NCBI GenBank assembly: GCA_023630585.1
Contig: CM042547.1
Span: 5,172,868 to 5,236,867, forward strand
Direction of reading: 5' to 3'
DNA length: 64,000 bases
From: Cranoglanis bouderius
Taxonomy: Eukaryota; Chordata; Actinopteri; Siluriformes; Cranoglanididae
This document shows positions 11,623-24,550 of this stretch, piece after piece; positions within the stretch are counted from its first letter, which is position 1, and each line of letters starts with the position of its first letter. The notes below the pieces were generated by a model. The model saw only the letters and a program-made list of their open reading frames with translations. It did not search any database and was not told where the DNA came from. The translations under genes and the position numbers were made by a program.

Positions 11623-13123
11623 AATGTTAAAGCATGTTTCACCAGTATCTTGCAGAGTTTTTTGCATTGTGCATGTCAATGGAATGACAATAATATTGAC
11701 TACTACAATCTGCTTGACACCTTTACCTCCATTATAGTCTTCTCTCATCTTTCTTCCCTCAAATATTGCATCTCTGAGACGTATGTTTAAACCAGGGAGC
11801 CATGGAGAAAAGGAGATATCTTCACCGATCCAGACATCAGTTAACAGATTTTCTCCTGTCTGCACGCATTACGCAGGTCAGGCCTGTTGGTGCAGCAGAC
11901 TAATTCCTGCTCAAGATCCTCTCGAATATGTTGCCAGTTTGCCTGCAGCTGAGATAAGATGCTGTTGAATCTGTGTTGTGTGAAAGACGATGAAGCAAAA
12001 AAAATAAAAAATCTGGCTGCCAATTCTGTGTTGCTTGCAGAAAATAGATGCTGCCAACTCCATCTGGATAACAGACAAGTAAATCAACTTCTGCAATATT
12101 TACTGTGTAGTGTTAAAGAATACAAAATGTAAAAAAAAAAAAAAAAAGGATTTAGCTTTTGAAGGAAAAGATTTATTGTTGACATGAAGTTAAAAGAGGA
12201 TCTGAGGAAGAAGGCGTAGTTTAGAAGGGTTTAGTGTGCAGGAGACGCTGAGCTGATAGGATGAAATGTGTAAGTAGCAGAAAGGAATTCAGCACCGTGC
12301 TAAACGTGTGAAGAGCGAAACCAGAGAAAAGCAAAAGAGTTCTAACTAAAAATCACATGCATTATATGTGCAAGTTGTACTAATTTTCTAATTTCACTTT
12401 TATAATTTATAATTTGGCTTAAATTTGGATTAAAATCATGAAACTCCAACGGAAATATTATCAGGATTATTCTTCTCCCTGGTATCTGGATACATACAGT
12501 CAAGTTATTACTCACCCAGCCATTAATTATTACCCACCAACATTATTAGGGAGTGACAAGAATAAACTAATCATGTTTAGTTCTGCAATTGCTGAACAAA
12601 ATATAAGAAAATAAGATAATGATCTAAAAAATATATAAAATAAAAGGAATTCAACCAAAACCTATAAGACCACTGCACAGCCTAACCATTACTTTAGGTT
12701 ATTATATGCAGTAGGTATAGGTAACTATCAATTTCATACAACTAATCACCATGTCTTTTTTGAAAGTGTCAAACATTCACTGAGTTTCAAAGACGGGTTA
12801 AAAAATGAAATCTGCAGTGGTAAAGAGAGGTCAATTGGGATTGGTCATGCTTGCTGTTGATTAAGAAAGAATGGAGAGTAATTATGAATGGCCAACAGGA
12901 GCATTGTTAGTTTGGACTTATTGGTGAGTTACTCTGCTTTTTATTATTATTATTATTATTATTTTTAACATTCCTGTACAGCCTATTTTACTTCTGAAGT
13001 GATGTGGCAGAGATAGCAACATGCGCTGCAACTCATGAGTATTATATTCATATTAGATGCATGGAGCGTTAATGTCTGTATGTTTTTGCCACACTGCAAA
13101 AAATGATATCTTAAGTGAATATG
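10641..13123. other. AT-rich sequence without recognised gene
   Basis: Contains the GA microsatellite at 11557-11618, an A-run near 12131-12147 and a (TTA)n tract at 12941-12963. No coding-like segment with splice sites was recognised. Confidence 0.5.
11557..11618. repeat. (GA)n microsatellite
   Basis: About 30 uninterrupted GA units. The open frames over it (Arg-Glu or Ser-Leu repeats) are only a by-product. Confidence 0.95.
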
Positions 13124-14717
13124 CAGTACCCTCCACTAATATTGGCACCTTGTACCAATATGAGCAAAGATGGCTGTGAAAAATTGTTTTTATTGTTTAA
13201 CCTTTTGATATTTTGTACTCTGCTCTCATTGATATCAAACAATTGCAAACACAACACAGGTTTATCCAAAAACAATTCTTTGTTAAATATAGGTGTGCAA
13301 CAATTACTGGCACCCCTATGAAGTAATATGAGAAAAATATATTTGAAGTATATTCCCATTGATATTTTACTTTTTAGTACACCTGGGTGACTAGGAACAG
13401 GAAATTGTTCAACCATGACTTCCTGTTTCACAGGGGTATAAATATGAGGAAACACAGGCCAAATTCCCTTAGTCATTCATAACAATGTGTAAGACCAAGG
13501 AATATAGTTGTGATGTGCAGCAAAAGGTTGTTGAGCTTCACAAAATGGGAAGTGGCTATAAGAAAACAGCACAAGCATTGAAAATGCCCATTTCCACCAT
13601 CAGAGCAATAATTAAGAAATTCCAGTCAACTGGAAATGTTATGAGTCAACCTGGAATTGGACGTGTGTCTATATTGTCTCAACGCACTGTGAAGAGGATG
13701 GTTCGAGTGGCCAAAAAATCTCCGAGGATCACAGCTGGAGAATTGCAGAAGTTAGTTGCGTCTTGGGGTCAGAAAGTCTCCAAAACTACAGTCAGAAGAC
13801 ACCTACATCACCACAAGTTGTTTGAAAGAGTTTCAAGAAAAAAGCCTCTACTCTCATCCAAAAACAAACTCAAGCATCTTCAGTTTGTCAGACACTACCG
13901 GAACTTCAAATGGGATCGGGTTCTATGGTCAAATGAAACCAAAATAGAGCTTTTTGGCAATAAACACCAGAGGTGGTTTTGGCGCACACAGAGAGGTAGC
14001 CATATGTAAAAGTACCTCATGCCCACGGTTAAATATAGTGGTGGCTCTTTAATGTTTTGGGGCTGTTTTTCTGCCAGAGGACCTGGACATTTTGTTAGGA
14101 TACATGGCATCATGGACTCTATCAAATATCAACAGATATTAAATGAAAACCTGACTGTCTCTGCCAGAAAGCTTAAAATGGGCCACGGTTGGATCTTCAA
14201 GCAGGACGATGATCCAAAACATACATCAAAATCAACACAAAAATGGTTTACTGACCACAAAATTAAAGTCCTGCCATGGCCATCCCAGTCCCCTGACTTG
14301 AATCCCATAGAAAACCTGTGGGGTGAGCTGAAGAGGAGAGTCCACCAGTGTGGACCTCGAAATTTGAAGGATCTGGAGAGATTCTGTATGGAGGAATGGT
14401 CTCAGATCCCTTGCCATGTATTCTCCAACCTCATCAGGCATTATAGGAGAAGACTCAGAGCTGTTATCTTGGCAAAGGGAGGTAGCACAAAGTATTGACT
14501 AAAAGGGTGCCAATAATTGTTGCACACCTATATTTAACAAATATTTTTTTGGTTGATAAATCTATGTTTCGTTTGCAATTGTTTGATATCCATGACAGCA
14601 GAGTATTTTTGTGAATTTTTTTTAACAAAAGATCAAAAGGTTAAACAATAAAGACAATTTTTCACAGTTTTCTTTGCTCATATTTACCAAGTGTGCCGAT
14701 ATTAGTGGAGGGCAGTG
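13124..14717 (+). mobile_element. Full-length Tc1-like transposon, second family
   Basis: The left end 'cagtaccctccactaatatt' and right end 'aatattagtggagggcagtg' are inverted repeats, and TA follows at 14718-14719; the left flank reads TG, probably a mutated TA. The inverted repeats reach about 200 bp and hold an internal copy of the tip motif ('ggtgtgcaacaattactggc' near 13292 and its inverse near 14510). Length is 1,594 bp. The transposase lies on the plus strand. This family differs from the one at 7834-9469 in both ends and protein. Confidence 0.93.
13485..14498 (+). pseudogene. Tc1-like transposase with nonsense codon
   Basis: One frame runs from MCKTKEYSCD to GGSTKY and stop, 338 codons including the final stop, the full family length. 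It is broken only by TAA at 14007-14009 (codon 175), just after SHM, where the family has a Glu codon. The N-terminal part has two HTH motifs (about residues 10-45 and 65-110). The catalytic triad would be residues 150, 241 and 276. The first position reads WSNETK, so the catalytic Asp is Asn; the second (KQDDDPKH) and third (PIENLW) are kept, with 34 residues between them. Two independent lesions make this copy inactive. The frame is otherwise preserved, so the copy is not old. Confidence 0.92.
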
Positions 14718-15291
14718 TACATCACACTGATCAAATAAGCTTAGTTTCATTGTTTTTGTTACTGGCCATTTGTAAATGGTTGTTGAAATCTAGTGTCCTG
14801 TCTATATTTAAAGGCAAATAGCACATTAAGGCTGTGTATTGCATGATGTCCACACTAAGTTCTATTCAATTAAATTTTTTTTTAGATTATGTAGAGAGGG
14901 AAAGAGAGGGAAAGGCTGTTAGGGAGAGCTGCCTCTAGGGAAAAAGCATTTTAAAGGGCTGCACTAAAAGGCAGAAAACAACAGCGTGTGAAATAGATTG
15001 AAGATGGAGTGACGGTGCTTACTGAAGGAAAAAGCAGCAACACTGATTTGAGTCACTTTTTTATTTTGGTTTGCCCTAAATACACCAATTCATAGTGCCC
15101 TGTTAGCCTGACTGAGAGGCCAAACTGTTCAATATCGGCTTTTATTGCCATTTGTTTCATGCTAGTGTTTTGTATTGTGATAAAAAGGCTTTCAAGATCA
15201 GAGTTGGTCTAATAGTGCTCAGTTCAGTTCACTTTTATTTCTAACTTGGTGTAATCCAATTGCTGTTTCCTCTTATCTTTCCTCTTACCCC

Positions 15292-15293
<2 letters not shown>
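14718..15293. other. Unique sequence, no recognised gene
   Basis: A purine-rich stretch at 14886-15040 contains blocks such as 'gagagggaaagagagggaaa'. It shows no coding frame. Confidence 0.45.

Positions 15294-15371
<78 letters not shown>
15294..15371. repeat. (GT)n microsatellite
   Basis: About 39 uninterrupted GT units immediately upstream of a Tc1 fragment. Confidence 0.95.
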
Positions 15372-15374
<3 letters not shown>

Positions 15375-15383
15375 ATTTTTATA

Positions 15384-15945
15384 CTACTGATCAGCCATAA
15401 CATTAAAACCAGTGAGAGGTGACGATAACATTGATTATCTCATTACAATGGCACCTGTCAAGGGGTGGGATATATTAGGCAGCAAGTGAACAGTCAGTTC
15501 TCAACGTTGATGTGTTGGAAGCAGGAAAAATGGGCAAGCGTACGATCTGAGTGACTCTGGCCAGGCTAAATTGTGATGGCTAGACGACTGGATCTTATGG
15601 GGTGTTCCCGGTATGCAGTGGTTATTACCTTCCAAAAGTGGTCCAAGGAAGGACAACCGGTGAACCGGTGACAGGGTCATGGGCGCCCAAAGCTCACTGA
15701 TGTGCGTGGGGGGGAAGCATGTCCGTATGGTCTGATCCCACAGGAGAGATACTTTAGCACAAATTGCAGAAAAAGTTACTGCTGCACCTACAATGAGCAT
15801 GTGAGCATCAGAAATGGACCAATTGTGCAATGGAAGAAGGTGGCCTGGTCTGATGAATCACATTTTCTTTTACATCATGTGGATGGCCGGGTGCATGTGC
15901 GTCGCTTACCTGGGGAAGAGATGGCACCAGGATACATATCAAATC
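15384..15945 (+). mobile_element. 5' half of a third Tc1-like family
   Basis: Begins after TA (15382-15383) with 'tactgatcagccataacatt'. The 5' terminal repeat, the transposase start ATG (15530, MGKR) and N-terminal coding pieces follow. The frame is broken: 'atctgagtgactctg' already carries a stop, and segments are deleted before the 'ggcctggtctgatgaatcac' piece (the first catalytic motif, WSDES) at about 15841. The element stops abruptly near 15945 in the middle of the catalytic domain, and no 3' terminal repeat is present. Dead fragment. Confidence 0.85.
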
Positions 15946-16175
15946 AATGCAAATCATCAAAGAATTTTTGCATGTAAAAAAAAAAAGGCTAAATGTTTTG
16001 CTGCCATGCTTATTGTTGAGCTCCATCACATCTTTCTGGCCCTTTTTGCCATTTCACTTAACTTCAAAGTGGAACCAAGCTTCATAAGGGAGCAAATTCA
16101 TAATTATTATTTAATTAAATTATTATTATTAGACATCTGTCTATTTGCCTTTTACTGGTTATGACAGTAGTAATT

Positions 16176-16999
<824 letters not shown>

Positions 17000-17392
17000 A
17001 GCACCATATGACAGGAGGCTATTAATAAAAGGGCAAGATGATCAGTGGCCTAAGGCCATAAAGCATAGAGAAATTCATTATAATCAATCTTTATCTTTCA
17101 GAGAAGACACAAGATGGTGTGCTGCCTCAGGGACTGGGTGGTGTGTAGGGAATGTGTTTTAAGACTTCATGTGCACGGTATGTGTTTGTCTCAGTTTGCG
17201 TGGCCATTAACGGAAATGATACTGTTTACAGTCTTATTTACAACGACGGCTTCCTTTTGTCCCCTGCTGCACATGAATGTCAGAGACATCCAAGATGGAA
17301 TTAGCTGATTTTTCTTCAGGCTTACTGTCTATAAAATAATATAGCAAATCAGTGAAGCTTTGGGTTTTAGGTTTGGCATGACTATAGGATTG

Positions 17393-17395
<3 letters not shown>

Positions 17396-17447
<52 letters not shown>

Positions 17448-17456
17448 GAGAGAAAG
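17396..17456. repeat. (GA)n microsatellite, interrupted
   Basis: GA units from 17396 with a GGGA interruption at about 17437. Confidence 0.93.
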
Positions 17457-17629
17457 AAATGCCTCAAAAACCTTTCCTTTTACCACTAATTTCCACTTGT
17501 TTACACACCATTTATTTTCAAAGTAAAATGTTTATCCATAACTCAGCCAAACACGCATGAGAGAGAGAAGTTAGACAAATGCAAAAAATAATGGGTTACT
17601 TCAGGGTCAATTTGTATTCATAAGTTACA

Positions 17630-17930
17630 AATGGAAGCGTGGCACAGCTGTAATTGCAATTACACCTGATTATTTACTCAATTATGGACGGATAACATGA
17701 GGGGCGAAAGGAAAATACACAGTGCCGCCTCCAAACATTCCTGTTCATAATGCTTCAGTGGCAGTGACACAGAGGATGGTAATTTATTCATCAGGTGAAA
17801 AACGAGATGAAATTTTTTTTTGGCCTTTAGAAGCCACAAGTCTTGTTATTAAATCTCCTAAACACCAAGTGGATGTGATCATTATCACGATGAACTCGGG
17901 AAAGTCTAGTGGTATATGGTAGGGTATTAT
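17630..17930. promoter_or_regulatory. Candidate conserved non-coding element
   Basis: Balanced-complexity sequence with homeodomain-type cores (TGTAATTGCAATTA, CTCAATTATGGAC, GGTAATTTATTCATC) and no repeat family or open frame of note. This texture resembles vertebrate developmental enhancers. The call is inference from composition only; conservation could not be checked. Confidence 0.2.
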
Positions 17931-18535
17931 GTTGCCTTCTAACTGTGTGTAAACTCCTTTTTGTAACTTGTACAGTGGTATTTACAATAATTTCTTATTC
18001 TGACTCAGAAGTGTCCTAGCTGCAACATCACAACAGTAACAATTACTCACCAAACACTATAATCTAAACACCAAATAAGGGAATAGCTATCACAAGAATG
18101 GTGTTTATTTTGTTATTATTATTTTTCCCCCCTTTAAATTGTCTTCCTGTATATTATGTCCTATTCTGTTTGGATCAAACTGACAAATTAACTAAAATAC
18201 TAAAATAATGTTTAATACTATATTATATTTTCTCGACATGAAATTTTATGTGCTTGACTAAAAACCCAGGTATCATGTGAGCCAAGCCAGGGCCTACAGA
18301 TGGAAGACGCAGATCACTGATAAACCCAATCATCGAAGAATTATCTTGACCATTTCTCTGGCTAGAATCACTTTTATACTGGTAGATAACTACTACTATT
18401 TTTCTCTCAGATTTTTCTCTTATCTTTTAAACTTTTTACTCTTTTTTTTACTCTAGTGGAATTAAGAGGGATTGTCATTATTTTGCCATTTAGTTTATTT
18501 ATTTACTTAATCACAGTAATGTTTTCTTGTTGCTG
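17931..18535. other. No recognised gene
   Basis: AT-rich unique sequence up to the SINE boundary, marked by the 'atccatccatccatcc' array. Confidence 0.4.
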
Positions 18536-18841
18536 ATCCATCCATCCATCCATCTTCCATACCGCCTATCCTATGCAAGGAGCCTGGAACCTATCCCAGG
18601 GATCTCAGTGTGCCACATCATCGCAGGGCAAAATCACACTACGGACAATTCTGAAATGCCAATCACCCTACAACGCTTGTCTTTGGACATGGGGGAGGAA
18701 ACCGGAGTGCCCAGAGGAGACCCCCAAGTCACGCGGAGAACGTGCAAACTCTACACACACAGGGCGGAGGTGGGACTTGAACCCCCAACCCTGGAGCTGC
18801 GACGCAAACATGGTAACAACTAAGCCCCCCAACCATGGTGG
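18536..18841 (-). mobile_element. tRNA-derived fish SINE, near full length
   Basis: On the minus strand the order is: head 'ggggggcttagttgttacca' (A-box-like), 'gggttcaagtcccacctcc' (B-box-like), 'tttcctccccca' and 'tccaaagaca' body blocks, 'tgccctgcgatgatg', and a tail ending in (ATGG)n (+ strand 'atccatccatccatccat' at 18536). This is the best complete copy of the family, with relatives at 7665, 20751, 26545, 30886, 40206, 56992 and 60365. Not a functional tRNA gene. Confidence 0.8.
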
Positions 18842-19298
18842 ATATTTAGTTTAATTATACATTCCATACCCATGATCTACATAAAATCCATCATCTTCAG
18901 ATGGCTTCCTAGTTACTATTTTCTCCACTACATACAGTATGGTATAATATAATGATGATACACCCAACCTAATGCATAACAGAATGCCATTTGACATTCA
19001 GCAACAGAAAATGTGTGACTCCTTGTATTTTTGCTGTGCTTTAACATGTCTGAGTTTCCACTTCTGTAATTTAATAAAGATTAAAATATTGAAAGTCTTG
19101 GCTGTGTTTGGGCGTGCTCACTACCATTACAGCAAACTCATGCTCAACAAATCAACGTTTGAAGAAGACATGAGATGTCATGCACTTGGTCTGTGCTTTC
19201 TGTCTAATTGTATTATTCAGATATCCATGAGTTCATGGACAATCAGTCAACTGCAAGGAGAGGTGTATTTACAAATCACCACAAAGTCAGTGTATTTA
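18842..19298. other. No recognised gene
   Basis: AT-rich unique sequence ending at the TA target of the next element. Confidence 0.4.
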
Positions 19299-19850
19299 CA
19301 GTTGAGGTCATAAGTTTATATACACCTCACAGAATCTGCCAAATTTATTTATTTATTTATTTTTAAATAATAAGAGGATCATACAAATTTAGTACTGCCC
19401 TGGATAAACTATTTCACATAACAGATGTTTACATATAGACACAATAATAACTGAATTTACACAAATGAAAAGTTTACATACCCTTGATTATTAATACTGT
19501 GTGCTGTTACCTGGATGATCAACGACTGTTTTTATGTTTTGTGATGGTTGTTCATGAGCCCCTTGTTTGTCCTGAGCAGATAAACTGCCCTCTGTTCTTC
19601 AGAAAAATCCTCCAGGTCCTGCACATTGTTTACTTTTCCAGCATCTTCTGTGAATTTGACCTCTTTCCAGCAGTGGCTATATGATGTTGAGATCCATCTT
19701 TTCACACTGAGGACAACTGAGAGACTATTATAACTACTAGAGACACAACTATTACAGCGAATGCAAACATTCACTGATTCTCAAGAAGGTATTACAAGAA
19801 AATTATAACAATTTACACCAATTATCATGTTCAAAAGTTTATTTGCTTGA
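19299..19850. mobile_element. Non-autonomous Tc1/mariner-like element, one end
   Basis: After TA (19297-19298) it starts with 'cagttgaggtcataagttta' and 'tatacacctcacagaatctg'. A second copy of the tip motif, 'aaaagtttacatacccttg', lies inside at 19468, an IR/DR-like arrangement. The following blocks ('aaaatcctccaggtcctgca', 'atccatcttttcacactgag') belong to a widespread fish non-autonomous family, by recall. The inverted right end was not found, so the copy is truncated; the right boundary is approximate. Confidence 0.65.
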
Positions 19851-20682
19851 CAAACAGAATTCCAATAAATAATGCACAGCAAAGCCTTTACTGAATGCCA
19901 GCTCAATATTTCAGCCTGTAACCTTATTGTTTGGTTTGGTCAAAATTCAATGTTCATGAACATGAAACAATGAAAATTGGTGGAAATGCGTGTTAATACT
20001 AATCTTAAGATTGCTACATGTATTTACATTTATATCTACCAAACCAGTGAATTTAAACACAGAATTGAATTCTCCATATGAGAGCAGTGGCCAGTGGCAG
20101 TCGTTTCATGGATCTGTTGTAAAATGTGCTTAATCTCCAAACCAGCTGAATCTGCAAGCCTGATCTGTGTTCATTATCATTTTAATGGTGTTGTAGTGGA
20201 TGTTACTGGAAATGTTTTATCTTTATTCTGTCCCTCAAGCGTCATACCTGGCCACCTGCTCCTATGCGCATGAGAGTGAAAACTGTTCACTCCCAGGACT
20301 TTTATTAGTCCTTTCATACCGTGAATACTGCTGTTCTACAACTACTGCATCAGAATACCACAAGAATCTGTTTTTCATATTTTTTCATAGACTTCATGTT
20401 AACATAAGGGATAACAAAAATCTGAATAGTCATTTCAGTAACCAGGCATTTGAATACTTGTACACACATTTTTAACATCAAATGAGCAAATGAGAAATGC
20501 CTGGTTTCCTTTTCATTTGAAACAGTATTTCAATAATCATGCACATCACTAGTCAACATCCAATACCCTCCAGAGAACTCCTTCTACCATCATGCTATAT
20601 AAAGGGTTTGGATTTGTGGGAGAAAAGCTGTATATATTTGAAACCATTGAGGGTGTTTATGCAAAATATATTTTACAATAAC

Positions 20683-20684
<2 letters not shown>
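19851..20684. other. No recognised gene
   Basis: AT-rich unique-looking sequence. Open frames are short and lack splice-site context. Confidence 0.4.
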
Positions 20685-20752
<68 letters not shown>

Positions 20753-20869
20753 GGGGCAGGGGGTTGCATGTTCTCCTTGCACTTCAGGGGTTTCCTCTGG
20801 GTACTCTGGTTTCCTACCCCAGTCAAAAGATGTGCGCTGTATGCTGATTGGCATTTCCACATTTGTCTG

Positions 20870-20938
<69 letters not shown>

Positions 20939-21225
20939 GGGGCAGGGGGTTGCATGTTCTCCTTGCACTTCAGGGGTTTCCTCTGGGTACTCTGGTTTCC
21001 TACCCCAGTCAAAAGATGTGCGCTGTATGCTGATTGGCATTTCCACATTTGTCTGTAGTGTGTGTGTGTGTGTGTGTGTATGTGTGTGTGTGTGATTGTG
21101 CCCTGTGATGGGTTGCCACCCCTGTGATGGTGTCCCCTGCCTTGTGCCCCATGTTCCCTAGGATAGGCTTCAGGTTCCCCCTGTGTAGGATAAGCAGTAT
21201 GGAAAATTGATGGATGGATAGATAA
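20685..21225 (+). mobile_element. Fish SINE expanded by GT arrays and duplication
   Basis: Order: (GT)n 20685-20750; SINE body block 20751-20871; (GT)n; the same body block again at 20937-21057; (GT)n to 21092; SINE 3' part ('gtgccctgtgatgggttgcc' to 'gatggatggataga'). The two body blocks are identical over 121 bp and offset by 186 bp. The tRNA-like head is missing. The His- or Cys/Val-rich open frames crossing this region are translated microsatellite. Confidence 0.85.
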
Positions 21226-21414
21226 TAGTATTGCAATAAAATCAAAAGGGATGATCTTATGGTCAATATGCAAAACCGATGCTCTTTGTAAGACCCCTAT
21301 CTTGTGTAACATTATGTAACAGTGGATCATACAGACAGGCTTCTGTCTCTGCAAATATAATGATATAAAATCATTGCATTTCATTTTATCCAAAATAACA
21401 ACCCCTGTTCCTGT
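21226..21414. other. No recognised gene
   Basis: Short unique sequence between the SINE and the next candidate element. Confidence 0.4.
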
Positions 21415-21640
21415 TTCAGAATGTGGCTGTCGAGATCTATCAAGAGTACATCAAGAGAGACTCCCCTCTTTCTCTCTCTTTTCAGCTGGCCTGCACCCTG
21501 TTATCTGAGAACTGTCATTAGGGAAGGCTTTGTTTTGCAAACATTCATTAGCATTCCCGCTGTGGCCCCTTTACCACTACTGCACTGGTTGTGAAGAAAA
21601 ATACAGCTTACAGTGTAATTAGAGTTAGCATGTTTGCTCA
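21415..21640. promoter_or_regulatory. Candidate conserved non-coding element
   Basis: Unique, non-repetitive block with motifs such as TTTTCAGCTGGCC, TTTGCAAACATTCATTAGCAT and AGTGTAATTAGAG. No coding frame. The call rests on sequence texture and is inference. Confidence 0.22.
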
Positions 21641-22184
21641 GCGGCTAAGTGCACTGACAACTACATAGATTTAGTGTTTTCTTATGAGACATGTTTGCTT
21701 AGATATTACACAGTGTACAAGCAGTGTGTCTGTACAGGTATGAGCAGTGTGTTTGAAAAGGAAGCAACATTGAGGTATTGGTGAATCACACAGGTTTACT
21801 GTCAGACCAACAGGCTTTCAGTTTAACTATTTTTACCACAGGCCAAAAAAAAAAAGAGTTATTTCCGCCTGTTTTGGGGGTGCCCATGTTTAGCATTGAA
21901 TTTATTTGTGATGTCACAGTCCATAGTAGTGGGTAGTTGTATACAGTGTATACAGTGTTTTATATCAAAAAAAGCTTTAGTTGTGCTGTTTGTTTTATCT
22001 CAGTACCAATGTTATTGTGGAGAGGTGTGAATTATTTATTATACTCTACATACAGAAACCCAACAGTGTCCCGACTAACAGACTTGCGGTGATAAAATCA
22101 TTTATTTGTTTATACTGATTGAAAATTAAATGCCAGTGTTCTGCTAGAAAGGGTTAAGTTAAATTCACATATGAGCTTTGCTTG
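21641..22184. other. No recognised gene
   Basis: Unique AT-rich sequence with an A-run at 21844-21856. Confidence 0.4.
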
Positions 22185-22194
22185 GATTCATACC
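22185..22194 (+). repeat. Left target duplication of the 22195-23093 element
   Basis: The sequence 'gattcatacc' occurs here and again at 23094-23103, directly at both ends of the element. Confidence 0.7.
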
Positions 22195-23093
22195 ATAGGC
22201 ATCATTTACTGGTGGGACAGGTGGGACATGTCCCCACCACTTTTTGCCAAAGTCGATTGTGTCACGAGAGCGTATTTGCTGTTACTAGAGAGTGGCTAGG
22301 GTTTTGCGAGATCTAGCCACACCGGTACACAATGATTCATGGCATATACATGTGGGGTTGGGGATGGCAACACAAGAGGGAGATTTATAAAACAAAAACA
22401 AAAAATTATAATAAAGAAACATCTCACAATTTCATTTTTTAAAAATTATTTATTGAATAAAGATATTTAAAACATTTTAAACACGAATTGGCTTTCATTC
22501 ATGTTTTACACTAGGTTTTGCGTAGTTCACGATTGGTTGGACTCGACTGAGTTCTTGATCCACTAGGTGGGCAGGCAGGCTTTTGCTCTATTATTTGATT
22601 GGATGAGGGAAATTGATGTGGGTGTGAGTCTGACGGACGTAATTCTTCCAAGTTCGGCATCACACCTGCTTTAGCTAGCAAGTTGTCCTGGTACTAAAAA
22701 AATACATGCAAGTAATTAGAAGTAGAATCTTAATACACACACAAGAATTGTGTGATTAATGGGTACGTTGTAGCTGAGCTGACAGTGTAAAGGTAAGTTC
22801 GCTATTTATCTTGGGTGTTTTGATTGGTCTGTTATATGACCTCGCTAGGTGTTGTGAAAATATTTTATATAATGTTTTGGTCATTCTGATTTCTATTTGT
22901 GATGCATGTGTACATCCATGCATTGTTGAAAAGCGGAAATTACGTGTATTTCCAATTCTAATCACAGTCCCCAAGTATATTGATTTTTTTTTTTTTTTAA
23001 AAAGAGCAAAACGAGTAGTGCGGTAAGGTAGAATGGTTAGTGACCACCACCCATTTTTGTCCCCACCACTTTTCAAAACAAAGTGACGCCAAT
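22195..23093. mobile_element. Non-autonomous DNA element with 10-bp duplication
   Basis: The ends are short inverted repeats: left 'ataggcatca', right (reverse complement) 'attggcgtca'. Sub-terminal 'gtccccaccactttttg' at 22241 and 'gtccccaccacttttc' at 23059 occur on the same strand. A perfect 10-bp direct repeat flanks it (22185-22194, 23094-23103). No transposase frame exists inside. A duplication of 8-10 bp fits hAT or MuDR superfamilies; I cannot choose between them from the ends. A T-run sits at 22984-22999. Confidence 0.7.
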
Positions 23094-23103
23094 GATTCAT
23101 ACC

Positions 23104-23965
23104 CTGTTGTAACAAACTCCAATTGAATATGTTGTGAAGGTGCTGTTTAAGCTACTGTAATGACCCAATATCACCAAGTTGATAATGATGTAGCTGTTGA
23201 GTTTTGCAGCTCTAACTGGTGCTTCCAGCTGGCCATTATTGTGTTTTGTTGCCTTATTGTTGTCACACAGTGCAGGCACACGGATGCAAATGCGAGTCAT
23301 TTATTACCCATCCTAATCAGTGGGCAACTCATGGTCGGAAACAGGCAGGGGTTGAACATCAGGCAAAGGGAGCAATGCAAGGCAATCAAAATCAAAATGA
23401 AGAGCAGAAGTCAAAACACCATTCACACTGGAATGGAAAAGCTTCATACAGATACACTGTTGGGTGAACTGATATAAATACATAGAAGTACCTTTAAAGA
23501 GGGTTAACAGGAAATATGTCAATTCAACAGGCAGGTGAGTCAGAGTCAGCTAATGTCTAGACTGGATTGGATTCTGTATACGTGGTGGCTCCTGGATTGG
23601 TGATATGATGTGTAAGAACAGGGAAAACTATAGTGCATAGCACCAGGGTTTGGAACCACTGGGTTCGTGACTTGATTAGTGAGTCAGTGTTTCTAGATGC
23701 ATGAATCAAATTAATCAAAGGTCACACTGTTCAATTCATATAAACGAGTCATTTAAATCTAAAGTGAGTCATAATGCCAGTTACTATTGCTGAAAAGTTT
23801 AAAAGGAGCTCCAGCAGTGGTATATTCATGGTCATGGCCTTTAACGACTGATTGGATGGGGAAATTCTCAACATTTCAACATAATTTATTGAAGTCAAAT
23901 GCTGCCAAAGACTATTGCAGCCCTCTCGCTCAACCCCCACCACCCACCCCGACACGCCCCCCCCC

Positions 23966-24014
<49 letters not shown>

Positions 24015-24478
24015 AACTCTGTCCTAAATAAGACTTGTGCCAGACACAGTATCAGCAAATTAGCAGTTGGGCTTTTTCGTGATGAATAATGAACAGAGGC
24101 ATTTATAAACTTAAACTATCATCACGGGCACTATAAAGGTTGCTAATGAGTGTGGTGTGTGCATGTTTGTTTATTTGTTTTTTGCTGGCCACCGGCAGCA
24201 TGATGGTAATTGCCAAAAATAAATGTGCATTGACGAAATGGAGAGAAATTTTGATGCAGATATACAATGTCATAGCATGGCACTGAGAAGAAAGAGAGAG
24301 AAATAGAGAGACTGATTCCTGGAAAGACTCAATTATTTTCACGCATCAATGTGGGCCACTTAAGGACATTTGCCTTTGGCACTCCTCTTTTCTCCATGGA
24401 ACTCCTGTTCCTCTGTCCATCAATTCATCCCTTCAAGGGGCAGACATGGCTGCATGGCTGTGGTTGCCTAGAACCCTC

Positions 24479-24480
<2 letters not shown>
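23104..24480. other. No recognised gene; C-rich and CT tracts
   Basis: Contains a C-rich block at 23935-23970 with runs of eight Cs, then (CT)n 23970-24011. The rest is unique. Confidence 0.45.

Positions 24481-24548
<68 letters not shown>
24481..24548. repeat. (CA)n microsatellite
   Basis: About 34 uninterrupted CA units. Confidence 0.96.

Positions 24549-24550
<2 letters not shown>

Noticed and set aside
20590..21393. 267-codon His/Thr-rich open frame on the minus strand
   Set aside because: It is translated (CA)n and SINE sequence; no independent coding signal.
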